NCBI RefSeq assembly: GCF_900129565.1
Contig: NZ_FQWD01000003.1
Coordinates: 310,001-374,000 of the forward strand
Length of the DNA: 64,000 bases
DNA from: Marisediminitalea aggregata
Lineage (GTDB): Bacteria; Pseudomonadota; Gammaproteobacteria; Enterobacterales; Alteromonadaceae
Direction: 5' to 3'
Part shown: piece after piece, positions 44,518-53,363 of the stretch
Numbering within the stretch: the stretch's first letter is position 1
Layout: every line of letters starts with the position of its first letter
The notes under the pieces: generated by a model
Seen by the model: the letters and a program-made list of their open reading frames with translations, nothing else
What the model was told of the DNA's origin: nothing
Databases searched by the model: none
Position numbers and translations under genes: made by a program

Positions 44518-45831
44518 TCAGTGTTTGAACCAGTACACAATAACACCGGCAATCAGTAATGGCAGTGCAAACAGCATAAACAGGTCATACATTCCCCACT
44601 GCGCCGCCACCAAATATCCTGCAACGATGGGCGATAGAATGGCACCAATACGGCCAAGCCCCGCGGCCCAGCCAATACCGGTTGCGCGTACGCTGGTTGG
44701 ATAAACCCGGGCGGCCATGGCGTACATGGCGGTAAACGCCCCTTGAAGCAAAAAGCCAATAATAAAGATCAGCGTGTTTAACCAGAATACAGAAGTAGGC
44801 TGCCAATACGCAACAACAGCCAGAAAGAGCGCTGAGCCAATAAAATAGATGGCAATGGGTTTAGCCAGTTTTATTTTGGTGGCAATCAAACCAATTAGCA
44901 CGATACCCGCTACCGCGCCCAGGTTGTATAAGGTCAGCGCCGCAATACCTTCAGCACGTTCATACCCACTATTAACAAACAAGGTAGGGATCCAGGACAT
45001 CAGGAAATACAGCGACATAAAGCCCATGAAATAAATGACCCACACGCCCACCGTTTGCTTGCCCAAATCGGCTTTAAATAAATTGATTACGGAGATACGT
45101 TGTTTTTCAACCTGATGCGCAGGTAACTCGCGCATAGCCGTGCAGCCCATGCTGCTCAGTATGCTGTTTATTTTGTACAGTTTGTCGTTCTCATTGCCCT
45201 GTTGCGTGGCAATGAATTCAATCGACTCCGGCAGGTAAAAATACAACACAACCGTCATTAGCAAAGTAAACAGGCCACCATATACAAATACCATTTCCCA
45301 ACCAGATGACTCTATAATGGCATTCGCAATGGGGCCTACAATCGTCGCACCGGCGGCATAGCCCATTACAATAATGGTAACCACCAGATTACGCGCCTTC
45401 TCCGGCGCAAATTCCGCGCCTATAGTGGCGGAGTTAGCAAAAATAATACCGATGCCGAGCCCGGACACCGCCCGAATCGCAATCATCCATTCAACGGATT
45501 GTGGAATAAACCCGGTTACTACCATGGACACGCCAATCATAACCGTCGCGATCAGTAAAATATTTCGCCGGCCAATTTTGTCGGCAAACGGCGCCAGAAA
45601 CATCGCTCCCAGCGTCATTCCAATCAATGCCGCACTCAGAATATAGCCTTTTTCCGTTGCGGAAATTCCCCAGTCTGCGGTTAGAGATGGCATGGCAACA
45701 GACATAGCCACAACATCAAAACCATCAACCACGTTCAACATAAACGCAATTGCAAATACGATGTACTGGGTAACCGAAATCGGTGCCTTGTCTATGTGAT
45801 GACGGACCGACTCGACAATGCTGGTACTCAT
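44518..45831 (-). CDS. MFS transporter, aromatic acid:H+ symporter (AAHS) type
   Basis: The 437-aa protein is a 12-helix major facilitator. It has the AAHS pattern NVVDGFDVVAMSVAMPSLTADWGIS in TM1, with the essential aspartate, and the loop motif APFADKIGRRNILL between TM2 and TM3. PcaK, GalT and similar proteins import 4-hydroxybenzoate, protocatechuate or gallate with protons. It lies beside the catabolic cluster and 214 bp from a tandem-HTH LysR gene transcribed in the same direction. Substrate choice among these aromatic acids is not resolvable. Confidence 0.88.
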   Translation of the reverse strand: MSTSIVESVRHHIDKAPISVTQYIVFAIAFMLNVVDGFDVVAMSVAMPSLTADWGISATEKGYILSAALIGMTLGAMFLAPFADKIGRRNILLIATVMIGVSMVVTGFIPQSVEWMIAIRAVSGLGIGIIFANSATIGAEFAPEKARNLVVTIIVMGYAAGATIVGPIANAIIESSGWEMVFVYGGLFTLLMTVVLYFYLPESIEFIATQQGNENDKLYKINSILSSMGCTAMRELPAHQVEKQRISVINLFKADLGKQTVGVWVIYFMGFMSLYFLMSWIPTLFVNSGYERAEGIAALTLYNLGAVAGIVLIGLIATKIKLAKPIAIYFIGSALFLAVVAYWQPTSVFWLNTLIFIIGFLLQGAFTAMYAMAARVYPTSVRATGIGWAAGLGRIGAILSPIVAGYLVAAQWGMYDLFMLFALPLLIAGVIVYWFKH

Positions 45832-46045
45832 AACGACTTCCTCGTGCCAGGGGCATTGTTAATTAATTGGTTAACAGAAAATGACAGATTTTCCGAAGTT
45901 GTTAAGACTATGTAACACCTCAACGTCGGATACCAATTAAAAAATACGATTCAGTCATAAGAAAAAGCTAATTCAGGGTTCGTATGAAAAGCCAATATTG
46001 AGCTATTTCTTTTGTACTTAGTGATAATAAATGGCGAAAAAGCCC

Positions 46046-47320
46046 TCAATCCATGAGTTGCGACTCACTTTGTGCAATGTGTTTTATGTGGTCGATTAAC
46101 GCAATTTGTGTTTGCGTTAAAATACTGTCTTCACGGTATTGCACTACTATGGTTCTCTGTGCATTAAAGCCGCTAATTTGTTTACTTACCATGGTGCCAC
46201 TCATGAGCTCATGGCGTGCCTGTGCTTCTGAAAGCAACATGAGTGACGGGCTATTTTCCAGAATTACCCGTGACGCTGATAAGGAATTACATTCGATCAC
46301 ATTTTCCGGCGGTGCCACATTGTGAACCTGAAACAAGGCTTCGTAGGTTTTTCGCAGAGGCGAAGAGGTTCTGGGCAGGATCCAGGGATACGTCAACAGC
46401 GTATCGACTGCCAGGTCGTCTTTATTGGCCAGTGGATGACTTCGCGACATCAACAGCACAATGGACTCAGTAAGAATGGGCTCTTCTTTAATTTCAATTC
46501 CCTCGGGCAAACTGCGGCTTGCGCCAACAAGTATATCCAGCTTCCCGCGCATGAGGTCGTGGAGCAAATATTCATACGACCCTTCAACAATAGAAATTTT
46601 GTGACCCGGATATTGCAGTTTAAATTCCGTCGCGGCTTTGGGAATAATGTAACTTCTGGCCATAGGCATTGCACCAATGGCGGTATTCCCCTTTTCCTGA
46701 TGAGACATTTTCGCTATCTCAGCAAAGGCCAGCTCTATTTCACGTTCCATGACCCCCGCAACCTGGGCCAGTTGTATGGCAACCTTGGTAGGTTTGATCC
46801 CGAAACTGGTTCGCTCGAACAGGTTCACATTTACTGTTTGCTCTAAATCTCTGGCGGCTCTGTGAATAGTGGGATTGGCTTTGTTAGAGATAGCCGCGCC
46901 AGCACTGAAACTGCCTGCCTCAGCGACCGCTTTTAGCGCGTTTAATTGTGTCATTGTAATATGTCGCGACACATTTTTTGGGACCTGACCAAAGTTTTTT
47001 AGCATTAAATCAAAGAAGCTATCCAACGAATTCAACGCGCGTTTCACTCGACGCCACAACGTGGTGGCTTCGTCCGTGGCGGTAATACCTTTGGTAGAAC
47101 GATGAAAAAATTTGGCGTCGAATGTACGCTCCAGGCTGTTAACTGCCTGACTTATCGCCGGCTGAGAGCGCCCTAACAGCTCCGCGGTTTTGGAGATAGA
47201 ACGAATGTCATACACGGTTAAAAATACCCGTAAATGAAACAAATTTAGCCCGCTAGTAACCCGCTTTTCCAACATATCCAGTTCTTCAATATTGCCCATC
47301 CATAAAGCTGAAATTAGCAA
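46046..47320 (-). CDS. LysR-type regulator with two tandem winged-helix domains
   Basis: This 424-aa protein is about 120 residues longer than a standard LysR protein because it has two HTH domains. The first is FHLRVFLTVYDIRSISKTAELLGRSQPAISQAVNSLERTFDAKFF (about 28-72) and the second MTQLNALKAVAEAGSFSAGAAISNKANPTIHRAARDLEQTVNVNLF (about 123-168). A LysR effector domain (about 210-420) follows. Alternative starts are Met8 (47299) and Met16 (47275). It is divergent from the TonB receptor gene, and the intervening region holds a 13-bp palindrome. It probably regulates the receptor, dioxygenase and transporter genes. Confidence 0.85.
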   Translation of the reverse strand: MLISALWMGNIEELDMLEKRVTSGLNLFHLRVFLTVYDIRSISKTAELLGRSQPAISQAVNSLERTFDAKFFHRSTKGITATDEATTLWRRVKRALNSLDSFFDLMLKNFGQVPKNVSRHITMTQLNALKAVAEAGSFSAGAAISNKANPTIHRAARDLEQTVNVNLFERTSFGIKPTKVAIQLAQVAGVMEREIELAFAEIAKMSHQEKGNTAIGAMPMARSYIIPKAATEFKLQYPGHKISIVEGSYEYLLHDLMRGKLDILVGASRSLPEGIEIKEEPILTESIVLLMSRSHPLANKDDLAVDTLLTYPWILPRTSSPLRKTYEALFQVHNVAPPENVIECNSLSASRVILENSPSLMLLSEAQARHELMSGTMVSKQISGFNAQRTIVVQYREDSILTQTQIALIDHIKHIAQSESQLMD

Positions 47321-47337
47321 TTTCTTATATTAAAAGT

Positions 47338-47350
47338 CAATTTTCAATTG
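47338..47350. promoter_or_regulatory. Candidate operator of the first tandem-HTH regulator
   Basis: The palindrome CAATT-TTC-AATTG lies in the 118-bp region between the divergent LysR-type and TonB-receptor genes. It is short and AT-rich, so the call is tentative. Confidence 0.3.
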
Positions 47351-47438
47351 GTGATATTGCTGGCACTATTAGATATTCAACGTGACACAATATGTTAACA
47401 ACATAATTACAATAGTTTTAATCTATGAGGGCACAGAG

Positions 47439-49877
47439 ATGAAAACAATTAACATGTCACGTATAGCGGTTGCCATTGCAACCGGTTTGGCTCTGCAGTC
47501 GGGTGTTGCATTTGCTCAGGAACAAACTGAGGAAGGTGCAAAAACCAACGCGAGTCAGGCACTTGACAAAATTACAGTAACAGCGCGTAAAGTAACGGAA
47601 AACCTGCAGGAAGTGCCGGTTTCGGTAACGTCGTTTAACGGCGATGCACTGGAACGTCGTCAGATCACAGGATCAGACGACATCGGTAAAATTACCCCTA
47701 ACCTGCAATTTACCAATAACGCACCACTGGCGGGCAACAACAACTCGTCGGTGATTTTTGTGCGCGGTGTGGGCCAAATCAGTCCACGTGCGAACACGGA
47801 TCCGGGTGTAGGCCTGTACATTGACGATGTCTACATCGGTCAATCGGTGGGCGGCAACATGGAACTGCGTGATATCGAAAGCGTTCAGGTACTGCGCGGG
47901 CCGCAGGGCACCCTGTTTGGTCGTAACACCATTGGTGGTGCGGTTCTGATCAACACCCAGGCTCCCGGCGATGAACTGGGCGGCAAAGTGCGTTTTGGCA
48001 TCGGCGAAGACTCGCTGATTGAGGCGTTTGGCGCCATCGACATTCCTATTAGCGACGACTTGCTAACCCGCTTCACTGCGGGCACCAAAAAGCAGGACGG
48101 TTATGTAAAACGCCTGTATGACGGGTTGAATTTGGGCGATACCAATAACACCACCTTCTCAGCAAAAATTTATTACGATCCAAACGAAAAATTCACAGCT
48201 AAACTGCTTTACGACTACACAGACGCTGATGAAAACGGCTCTGCACTGGTCTTTGCCGGCTACAACAACAACAACGACGTAACCAACACTTCTCACGATG
48301 CCGGCTGGTTTGGTGCCAGTCAAAGCGTTATCGCAGGCTGTCCGGATGCGTGGATAGCCTACCCTGGCCCACCGGGACGCCCGGTTACCACCGCCGAAGG
48401 CTCAACGTTAGATGTCTCGGGTTTGCTAACCAGTGGTGGCGGCCCGCGCGGCTACACCGGTGAAAATAACGATCCACGTTGTGTAAACAGTCAGTGGAAT
48501 GCTGGCCCGTTCGCAAATAACGGTACAGCGGAGATGGGTAGCTCCATGACCAACTGGGGCGCGTCGTTAAACCTTGAATATGCGTTTACCGACGAGTTTA
48601 CGGCTAAATCCATTACGTCATATCGCAACCTTGAATGGGTGGGTCGTCGTGACGCGGATAACACGCCGTTTACCATTTTGCACACTGATTTCGACTCATC
48701 GGGCGACCAGTTCAGTCAGGAATTCCAGTTCAACTATGTCACTGACAACCTGACAGCCGTTGCCGGTATTTACTATTACGAAGAAGAAGTTACCGATATT
48801 CTGACCGTACAGGTGGGCGACAAAGCCTCGGGCTACAGCTGTGGCGAAGGCACAGACGGGTGTCACCTAGACAGTGACAACAACATTACTCAAAACGAAT
48901 CGTTTGCCTACTACACGCAGATCACCTACGACATTACTGACCAGCTAAGCGCTGCTGTAGGTATTCGTCGTACCGAGGAGACCAAAGGATCGATTCCGGA
49001 CCAGTTTGACTATGCCAATCCGGAAGCCAAGTACCTGGAAGTGAAGCTTTACGAAGCCGATTTCTCAGCAACGACCATGTCGTTCAACCTGAGCTATCAA
49101 ATGTCTCGTGACACCATGTTTTACGGTAGCTTCTCAGAAGGCTTCAAAGGCGGCGGCTGGAACTCGACATTTAACTTTGCTCTGACTGAATCCGACCTGG
49201 AAGCCGGTCATAAATTTGACCAGGAAGAAGTAGAAACCATCGAAGTCGGCTTTAAGTCTGACATTACCGATAACTTCCGGTTAAACGGTGCTATTTTCAG
49301 TTCAGACTACACCGATTTGCAATTCACCTACCGCGTGTTTATTGCGCCCTGGTTCTTCAATGCCGGTAAAGCGTCAATTGACGGCGCAGAGCTTGAGTTT
49401 ACTTGGGTACCACACGATGACTGGGTAATTGAAGGTGGATTTGGCTACCTCGATTCTTCAGTCGATGAGGCGGTTGAAATTGAAGTTCCTGGTCGTCCGG
49501 TAAATACCGGAGTAGCAGAAGGCAACCAACTGCCCTTCGCACCTGAATTCCAGGGTAACGTAGGTATTGGCTACTATGCTGAACTGGACGACTACCTGGT
49601 AACGCCGCGTATTGATGTGTCGTTTAGCGACAAAGTGTTCTTTGACGCTTCAAACACAGCGTTAATTGCACAACAGGATAGCTACACCACTGTTGATATG
49701 TCAGTGAGTGTTCAGCCGTTCGACGAAATTTGGAAACTCACTGTCGGCGTGAACAACGCAACAGACGAAGTCTACAAAGTATCCGGTAACTCATCGCTGG
49801 GTTCCGGTAGTGGCTATGCAGAAGCCGCCTACGCTCGACCTCGCGTAGTCTTTGCAAACTTCACCTACGAGTTTTAA
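47439..49877 (+). CDS. TonB-dependent receptor, probably for aromatic acids
   Basis: The 812-aa receptor starts at the ATG at 47439 (GAGGGC upstream); its signal peptide ends near GVAFAQ. The plug begins ITVTARKVTENLQEVPVSVTSFNGDALERR and includes IDDVYIGQSVGGNMELRDIESVQVLRGPQGTLFGRNTIGGAVLINTQ, followed by a beta-barrel that ends in aromatic Phe (VFANFTYEF). Its gene is directly upstream of the ring-cleavage dioxygenase. TonB receptors for lignin-derived aromatics are known in sphingomonads, and this one may import protocatechuate or oligomers. The exact ligand is inferred from context. Confidence 0.88.
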   Translation: MKTINMSRIAVAIATGLALQSGVAFAQEQTEEGAKTNASQALDKITVTARKVTENLQEVPVSVTSFNGDALERRQITGSDDIGKITPNLQFTNNAPLAGNNNSSVIFVRGVGQISPRANTDPGVGLYIDDVYIGQSVGGNMELRDIESVQVLRGPQGTLFGRNTIGGAVLINTQAPGDELGGKVRFGIGEDSLIEAFGAIDIPISDDLLTRFTAGTKKQDGYVKRLYDGLNLGDTNNTTFSAKIYYDPNEKFTAKLLYDYTDADENGSALVFAGYNNNNDVTNTSHDAGWFGASQSVIAGCPDAWIAYPGPPGRPVTTAEGSTLDVSGLLTSGGGPRGYTGENNDPRCVNSQWNAGPFANNGTAEMGSSMTNWGASLNLEYAFTDEFTAKSITSYRNLEWVGRRDADNTPFTILHTDFDSSGDQFSQEFQFNYVTDNLTAVAGIYYYEEEVTDILTVQVGDKASGYSCGEGTDGCHLDSDNNITQNESFAYYTQITYDITDQLSAAVGIRRTEETKGSIPDQFDYANPEAKYLEVKLYEADFSATTMSFNLSYQMSRDTMFYGSFSEGFKGGGWNSTFNFALTESDLEAGHKFDQEEVETIEVGFKSDITDNFRLNGAIFSSDYTDLQFTYRVFIAPWFFNAGKASIDGAELEFTWVPHDDWVIEGGFGYLDSSVDEAVEIEVPGRPVNTGVAEGNQLPFAPEFQGNVGIGYYAELDDYLVTPRIDVSFSDKVFFDASNTALIAQQDSYTTVDMSVSVQPFDEIWKLTVGVNNATDEVYKVSGNSSLGSGSGYAEAAYARPRVVFANFTYEF

Positions 49878-49887
49878 TGGTAACAGG

Positions 49888-49939
49888 TATGGCCCGGGCA
49901 CCAGTGCAAATAAGCACTGGGGCCATATCTGCTCTTTTT
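49888..49939 (+). terminator. Hairpin terminator after the TonB-receptor gene
   Basis: A two-part hairpin (outer arm TATGGCC 49888-49894 with GGCCATA 49921-49927; inner arm CCAGTGC 49901-49907 with GCACTGG 49914-49920) is followed by TCTGCTCTTTTT. It begins 11 bp past the receptor stop. Confidence 0.65.
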
Positions 49940-49954
49940 CGCCCGGCAGTCTCC

Positions 49955-49977
49955 ATGCCCTAAGGGGCATATTTTTT
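49955..49977 (+). terminator. Intrinsic terminator directly ahead of the dioxygenase ribosome binding site
   Basis: A perfect 6-bp stem, ATGCCC (49955-49960) with GGGCAT (49965-49970), and a TAAG loop is followed by ATTTTTT. It ends 12 bp before the dioxygenase ATG at 49990, so it must lie within the 5' leader of that gene or act on read-through from the receptor gene. Confidence 0.7.
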
Positions 49978-49989
49978 ATTGAGGACAAC

Positions 49990-51249
49990 ATGGCTAACAT
50001 CATTGGCGGTATAGGCGTCTCCCATACGCCCACCATTGGCTTTGCGCAGGATAAAGCGCTTCGCGAGCAACCTGCATGGAAGCCGGTATTCGAACAGTTT
50101 GACAAGGTAGGTAACTATCTTGAAGACAAGCAACCAGATGCGCTGGTATTTATTTACAACGACCATATTACATCGTTTTTCTTCGACCATTATTCTCCCT
50201 TTACGCTTGGGGTCGACGACACCTTTAGTCCCGCTGACGAAGGCGGTGGTGCGCGGGACTACCCGCCTGTCTCCGGCCACCCTGCTTTGGCCAGACACAT
50301 CGGTCAGTCGTTATTCGCTGACGAGTTTGATTTGTCTTTTTTCCAGAAAAAACCGATAGATCACGGATTATTCTCACCGTTATCCATGATGACCGACCGC
50401 GGTCGCCGCTGGGACAACCACATTATCCCACTGCAAATTGGCGTGCTGCAGTTTCCTATCCCTACAGCGTCACGCTGTTTTAAGCTTGGCAAAGCACTGC
50501 GTCGTGCGATTGAAAGCTACCCGGAAGATATCAATGTCGCCATTGTTGCAACGGGCGGCTTGTCTCACCAGGTACACGGTGAACGTTGTGGTTTTAACAA
50601 TCCCGACTGGGATGAACAGTTTCTCGACTTGCTCGAAAGTGATCCGTCACAACTGGCTTCCATGACCCACGCAGACTATGCCCGCCTGGGCGGTCTGGAG
50701 GGAGCTGAAGTGATCATGTGGTTGATCATGCGCGGCGCACTTTCCGAGCAAGTCGATTGTTTGCACCGGGCAACGTATTTGCCGTCGATGACGAATATCG
50801 CCACGGTTATATTTCAGGACAAAGACAGCAGCAGCGAAAATGAAATCGAAGCTCATCAGCAAAAAGTCGGTGAACAACTGGCGGGAATTGGCGATATTCC
50901 TGGCACACATCCGTTCACACTGGAACGGGCGCACAATGCATGGCGGCTAAATCACTTTTTGCACAAACTGATAGAACCTGCTCATCGTCAGCAGTTTGTT
51001 GACTCGCCTGATACCTTGTTCGCCGAGTACGGACTGACTGAGCAGGAAATCTCGTTGCTCAACCAACGGGATTGGATCGGATTAATTCACTATGGTGTGA
51101 TTTTCTTCAGTCTGGAGAAAATGGCCGCGGTACTGGGCATGACCAACATAGATATTTACGCTCAGATGCGAGGCGAAACCGTTGAGGAATTTCAGCAATC
51201 GCGCAACTCAGCAATCACCTATTCAGTAGCAGGAAAAGAGAAATCCTGA
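49990..51249 (+). CDS. Extradiol dioxygenase, fused LigB-LigA (DesB/GalA-type)
   Basis: This enzyme opens the ring of protocatechuate (4,5-cleavage) or gallate with Fe(II) and O2. The 419-aa protein fuses the LigB-like catalytic domain (residues 1-285) with a LigA-like domain (about 290-395). Fe ligands by alignment are His12 (GVSHTP), His59 (YNDHIT) and Glu240 (GLEGAE); the catalytic base is His193 (GGLSHQVHGE). DesB and GalA have this length and fusion. The start at 49990 has GAGGAC upstream; an in-frame ATG at 49852 would lie inside the receptor gene. LigC and LigI nearby argue for protocatechuate, with gallate as a possible second substrate. Confidence 0.88.
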   Translation: MANIIGGIGVSHTPTIGFAQDKALREQPAWKPVFEQFDKVGNYLEDKQPDALVFIYNDHITSFFFDHYSPFTLGVDDTFSPADEGGGARDYPPVSGHPALARHIGQSLFADEFDLSFFQKKPIDHGLFSPLSMMTDRGRRWDNHIIPLQIGVLQFPIPTASRCFKLGKALRRAIESYPEDINVAIVATGGLSHQVHGERCGFNNPDWDEQFLDLLESDPSQLASMTHADYARLGGLEGAEVIMWLIMRGALSEQVDCLHRATYLPSMTNIATVIFQDKDSSSENEIEAHQQKVGEQLAGIGDIPGTHPFTLERAHNAWRLNHFLHKLIEPAHRQQFVDSPDTLFAEYGLTEQEISLLNQRDWIGLIHYGVIFFSLEKMAAVLGMTNIDIYAQMRGETVEEFQQSRNSAITYSVAGKEKS

Positions 51250-51259
51250 CTTCAAATAA

Positions 51260-51305
51260 CCAACAGGCCTCTTTATCGAGGCCTGTTGGTTTGTTAATGT
51301 TTTTA
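51260..51305. terminator. Bidirectional terminator between the dioxygenase and aldo/keto reductase genes
   Basis: A 12-bp perfect stem (51260-51271 with 51278-51289, CCAACAGGCCTC/GAGGCCTGTTGG) with a 6-nt loop is followed by T-rich sequence on the plus strand. It lies between two convergent genes. Confidence 0.8.
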
Positions 51306-51321
51306 AAGCTACAACACGCCT

Positions 51322-52308
51322 TTAAAACTCTTCAGTATCAATGTCACCTTGTGCCGCTGCCGGATACCGTGGCCCTTGCACGGTTTGATAGTTAATAAGC
51401 GCATCAGCGGCGGTCAATATGTCACCGGAAACCTCAATGGTACTTGCTGCGATATTTTCCAGCATATGTGCCTCTATTCGCGTACCCGGCAATGCATGAA
51501 TGAACTCGCCCTGAGCTAATACCCATTTAATAGCCAGTTGCGCTGGCGTGCAACCAGCCTGCTCTGCCAGTTTGGCAAACGCTGCATACAGTTTTCGGTT
51601 AGCCTGCCAGTTTTCACCTTGAAAACGCGGCATCCCACAGCGAATATCCTTGGGTTCCAGTTCACTGACATCACTAAAGGTGTTACTTAAAAATCCGCGT
51701 GCCAGCGGGCTGAAGCCCACAAACGCAATATTCATTGATTTACACGCGTCGAGCACCGCAATTTCTGCGTTTCGGGTCCACAACGAATATTCCGTTTGCA
51801 GCGCTGCAATAGGATGCTCCTTATGCGCCCGGGCCAATGTGTCTGCTGACACTTCCGACAAGCCAACAGCGCCGATTTTGCCCGCTTTCACGGCTTCTCC
51901 CAGTGCGCCAACACTCTCTTCCACCGGGACATCGGGATCAATACGATGCAGGTAGTATAAGTCAATGTAATCGGTTTGCAGGCTCTTTAACGCCGTATCT
52001 AACGTCGCATGCAGTGTTTTGGGGTGGCCATCGATAACGCGCTTACCATTTACGCCGGTCATGCCGCACTTGCTGGCCAGCAGAATATCCTGCCTGAAGT
52101 CTTTGATGGCTTTGCCTACCACCACTTCATTAGCACCAAATCCATACAATGCCGCAGTATCAAAATGGTCCATACCCGCATCAAAGGCTTTTTGCATTAA
52201 ACTAATGGCATCGGCTTCAGACAGCTTACCGCTATAGGCATGGCTCACATTCATGCAACCAAAGCCAATTTCACCAACCTGTTTTCCTGCCAGTTCTCGT
52301 TTGTTCAT
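51322..52308 (-). CDS. Aldo/keto reductase
   Basis: This 328-aa NADPH-dependent reductase has the family catalytic set: Asp in FDTAALYG with the catalytic Tyr, Lys in LASKCG, and His in YYLHR. The barrel end GFSPLARGFLS is typical of the AKR13-like subgroup. It is the last gene of the aromatic catabolic run, 62 bp after ligC. Its contribution is unclear: it might reduce or oxidise an aromatic aldehyde (for example vanillin or 4-hydroxybenzaldehyde), or it might be an accessory. Confidence 0.88.
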   Translation of the reverse strand: MNKRELAGKQVGEIGFGCMNVSHAYSGKLSEADAISLMQKAFDAGMDHFDTAALYGFGANEVVVGKAIKDFRQDILLASKCGMTGVNGKRVIDGHPKTLHATLDTALKSLQTDYIDLYYLHRIDPDVPVEESVGALGEAVKAGKIGAVGLSEVSADTLARAHKEHPIAALQTEYSLWTRNAEIAVLDACKSMNIAFVGFSPLARGFLSNTFSDVSELEPKDIRCGMPRFQGENWQANRKLYAAFAKLAEQAGCTPAQLAIKWVLAQGEFIHALPGTRIEAHMLENIAASTIEVSGDILTAADALINYQTVQGPRYPAAAQGDIDTEEF

Positions 52309-52370
52309 GTCGAACTCCTTAACGCAAAACGGCCTGCACCTGGCAAGCCGTTAACTGTTTTTGACCTTGC

Positions 52371-53312
52371 TTAAGCCGTAAGTTGCTGCTCAAGCTCATG
52401 CAGAACACGGTAGCAGTTCAGCACCTGCCCTACGCTTGAGTTGGGCTCGCGACCTTCCTGAATCGCTGCGACAAACTCGCGATCCTGCAATTCGATACCG
52501 TTCATAGACACATCCACGTTTGATACGTCAATGGGATTTTCTTTGCCGTCTACCAGGTCGTCGTAGCGGGCAATGTAAGTGCCGTTGTCACAAATGTAGC
52601 GGAAGAACGTCCCGAGCGGGCCATCGTTATTAAACGACAAAGACAGCGTACAAATCGCGCCATTCTCAGCCTGAAGCTGAATAGACATGTCCATGGCAAT
52701 GCCGAGTTCAGGATGAATCGGCCCCTGAATGGCGTTGGCTTTAACCACCGGTGAGCCGGCCTGATACGCAAAAAGATCTACCGTGTGGGCGGCGTGGTGC
52801 CATAACAAGTGATCAGTCCATGAGCGCGGCTCGCCCTTGGCATTAATATTTTTACGGCGGAAGAAATAGGTTTGCACATCCATTTGCTGGATGTTCAGTT
52901 CACCACCGGTAATTTTATTGTGAACCCATTGGTGCGACGGGTTAAAGCGGCGAGTATGACCCACCATACACACTTTACCGGTCTCCTGCTGGGTGTTAAC
53001 AACCGCTTCAGAATCGGCCCAGCTATCTGCCAGTGGAATTTCCACCTGCACGTGCTTACCGGCTTTCATGCACTGAATCGCCTGGGAGGCGTGTTGCTGC
53101 GTCGGCGTACACAGGATCACGGCGTCAGCATCGCTCTCAAGCGCATCTTCCAGGCTGGTATAGACATTGGGAATGCCGTATTCGTTGGCGACGGCTTGTG
53201 TTTTTTCAAGCGAACGACCTACCAGGCCAACCACTTCTGCACCGTCGATGTTCTGTAACCCATCCAGGTGTTTAATACCAAAGGCGCCGGGGCCCACTAC
53301 AATAATCTTCAT
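52371..53312 (-). CDS. ligC: 4-Carboxy-2-hydroxymuconate-6-semialdehyde dehydrogenase
   Basis: LigC oxidises the ring-cleavage product CHMS to 2-pyrone-4,6-dicarboxylate with NADP+. The 313-aa protein has a Gfo/Idh/MocA fold: Rossmann motif IIVVGPGAFGIKHLDGL at the start, CTPTQQHASQAIQCMKAGKHVQVEIPLADS, and the substrate domain with SWTDHLLWHHAAHTVDLFAYQ. It lies between ligI and the aldo/keto reductase gene in the minus-strand run. Its presence shows that the pathway goes by protocatechuate, since gallate cleavage does not need this step. Confidence 0.88.
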   Translation of the reverse strand: MKIIVVGPGAFGIKHLDGLQNIDGAEVVGLVGRSLEKTQAVANEYGIPNVYTSLEDALESDADAVILCTPTQQHASQAIQCMKAGKHVQVEIPLADSWADSEAVVNTQQETGKVCMVGHTRRFNPSHQWVHNKITGGELNIQQMDVQTYFFRRKNINAKGEPRSWTDHLLWHHAAHTVDLFAYQAGSPVVKANAIQGPIHPELGIAMDMSIQLQAENGAICTLSLSFNNDGPLGTFFRYICDNGTYIARYDDLVDGKENPIDVSNVDVSMNGIELQDREFVAAIQEGREPNSSVGQVLNCYRVLHELEQQLTA

Positions 53313-53363
53313 ATTCGTTACTCCACGTATTTTTCAGGTGACGTGAGCGGCCGTGGCCGCTGT

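Noticed and set aside
49852..49989. Longer dioxygenase start inside the receptor gene
   Set aside because: The extra 46 residues are translated hairpin sequence. The start at 49990 aligns with His12 numbering of DesB-type enzymes and has a GAGGAC ribosome binding site.
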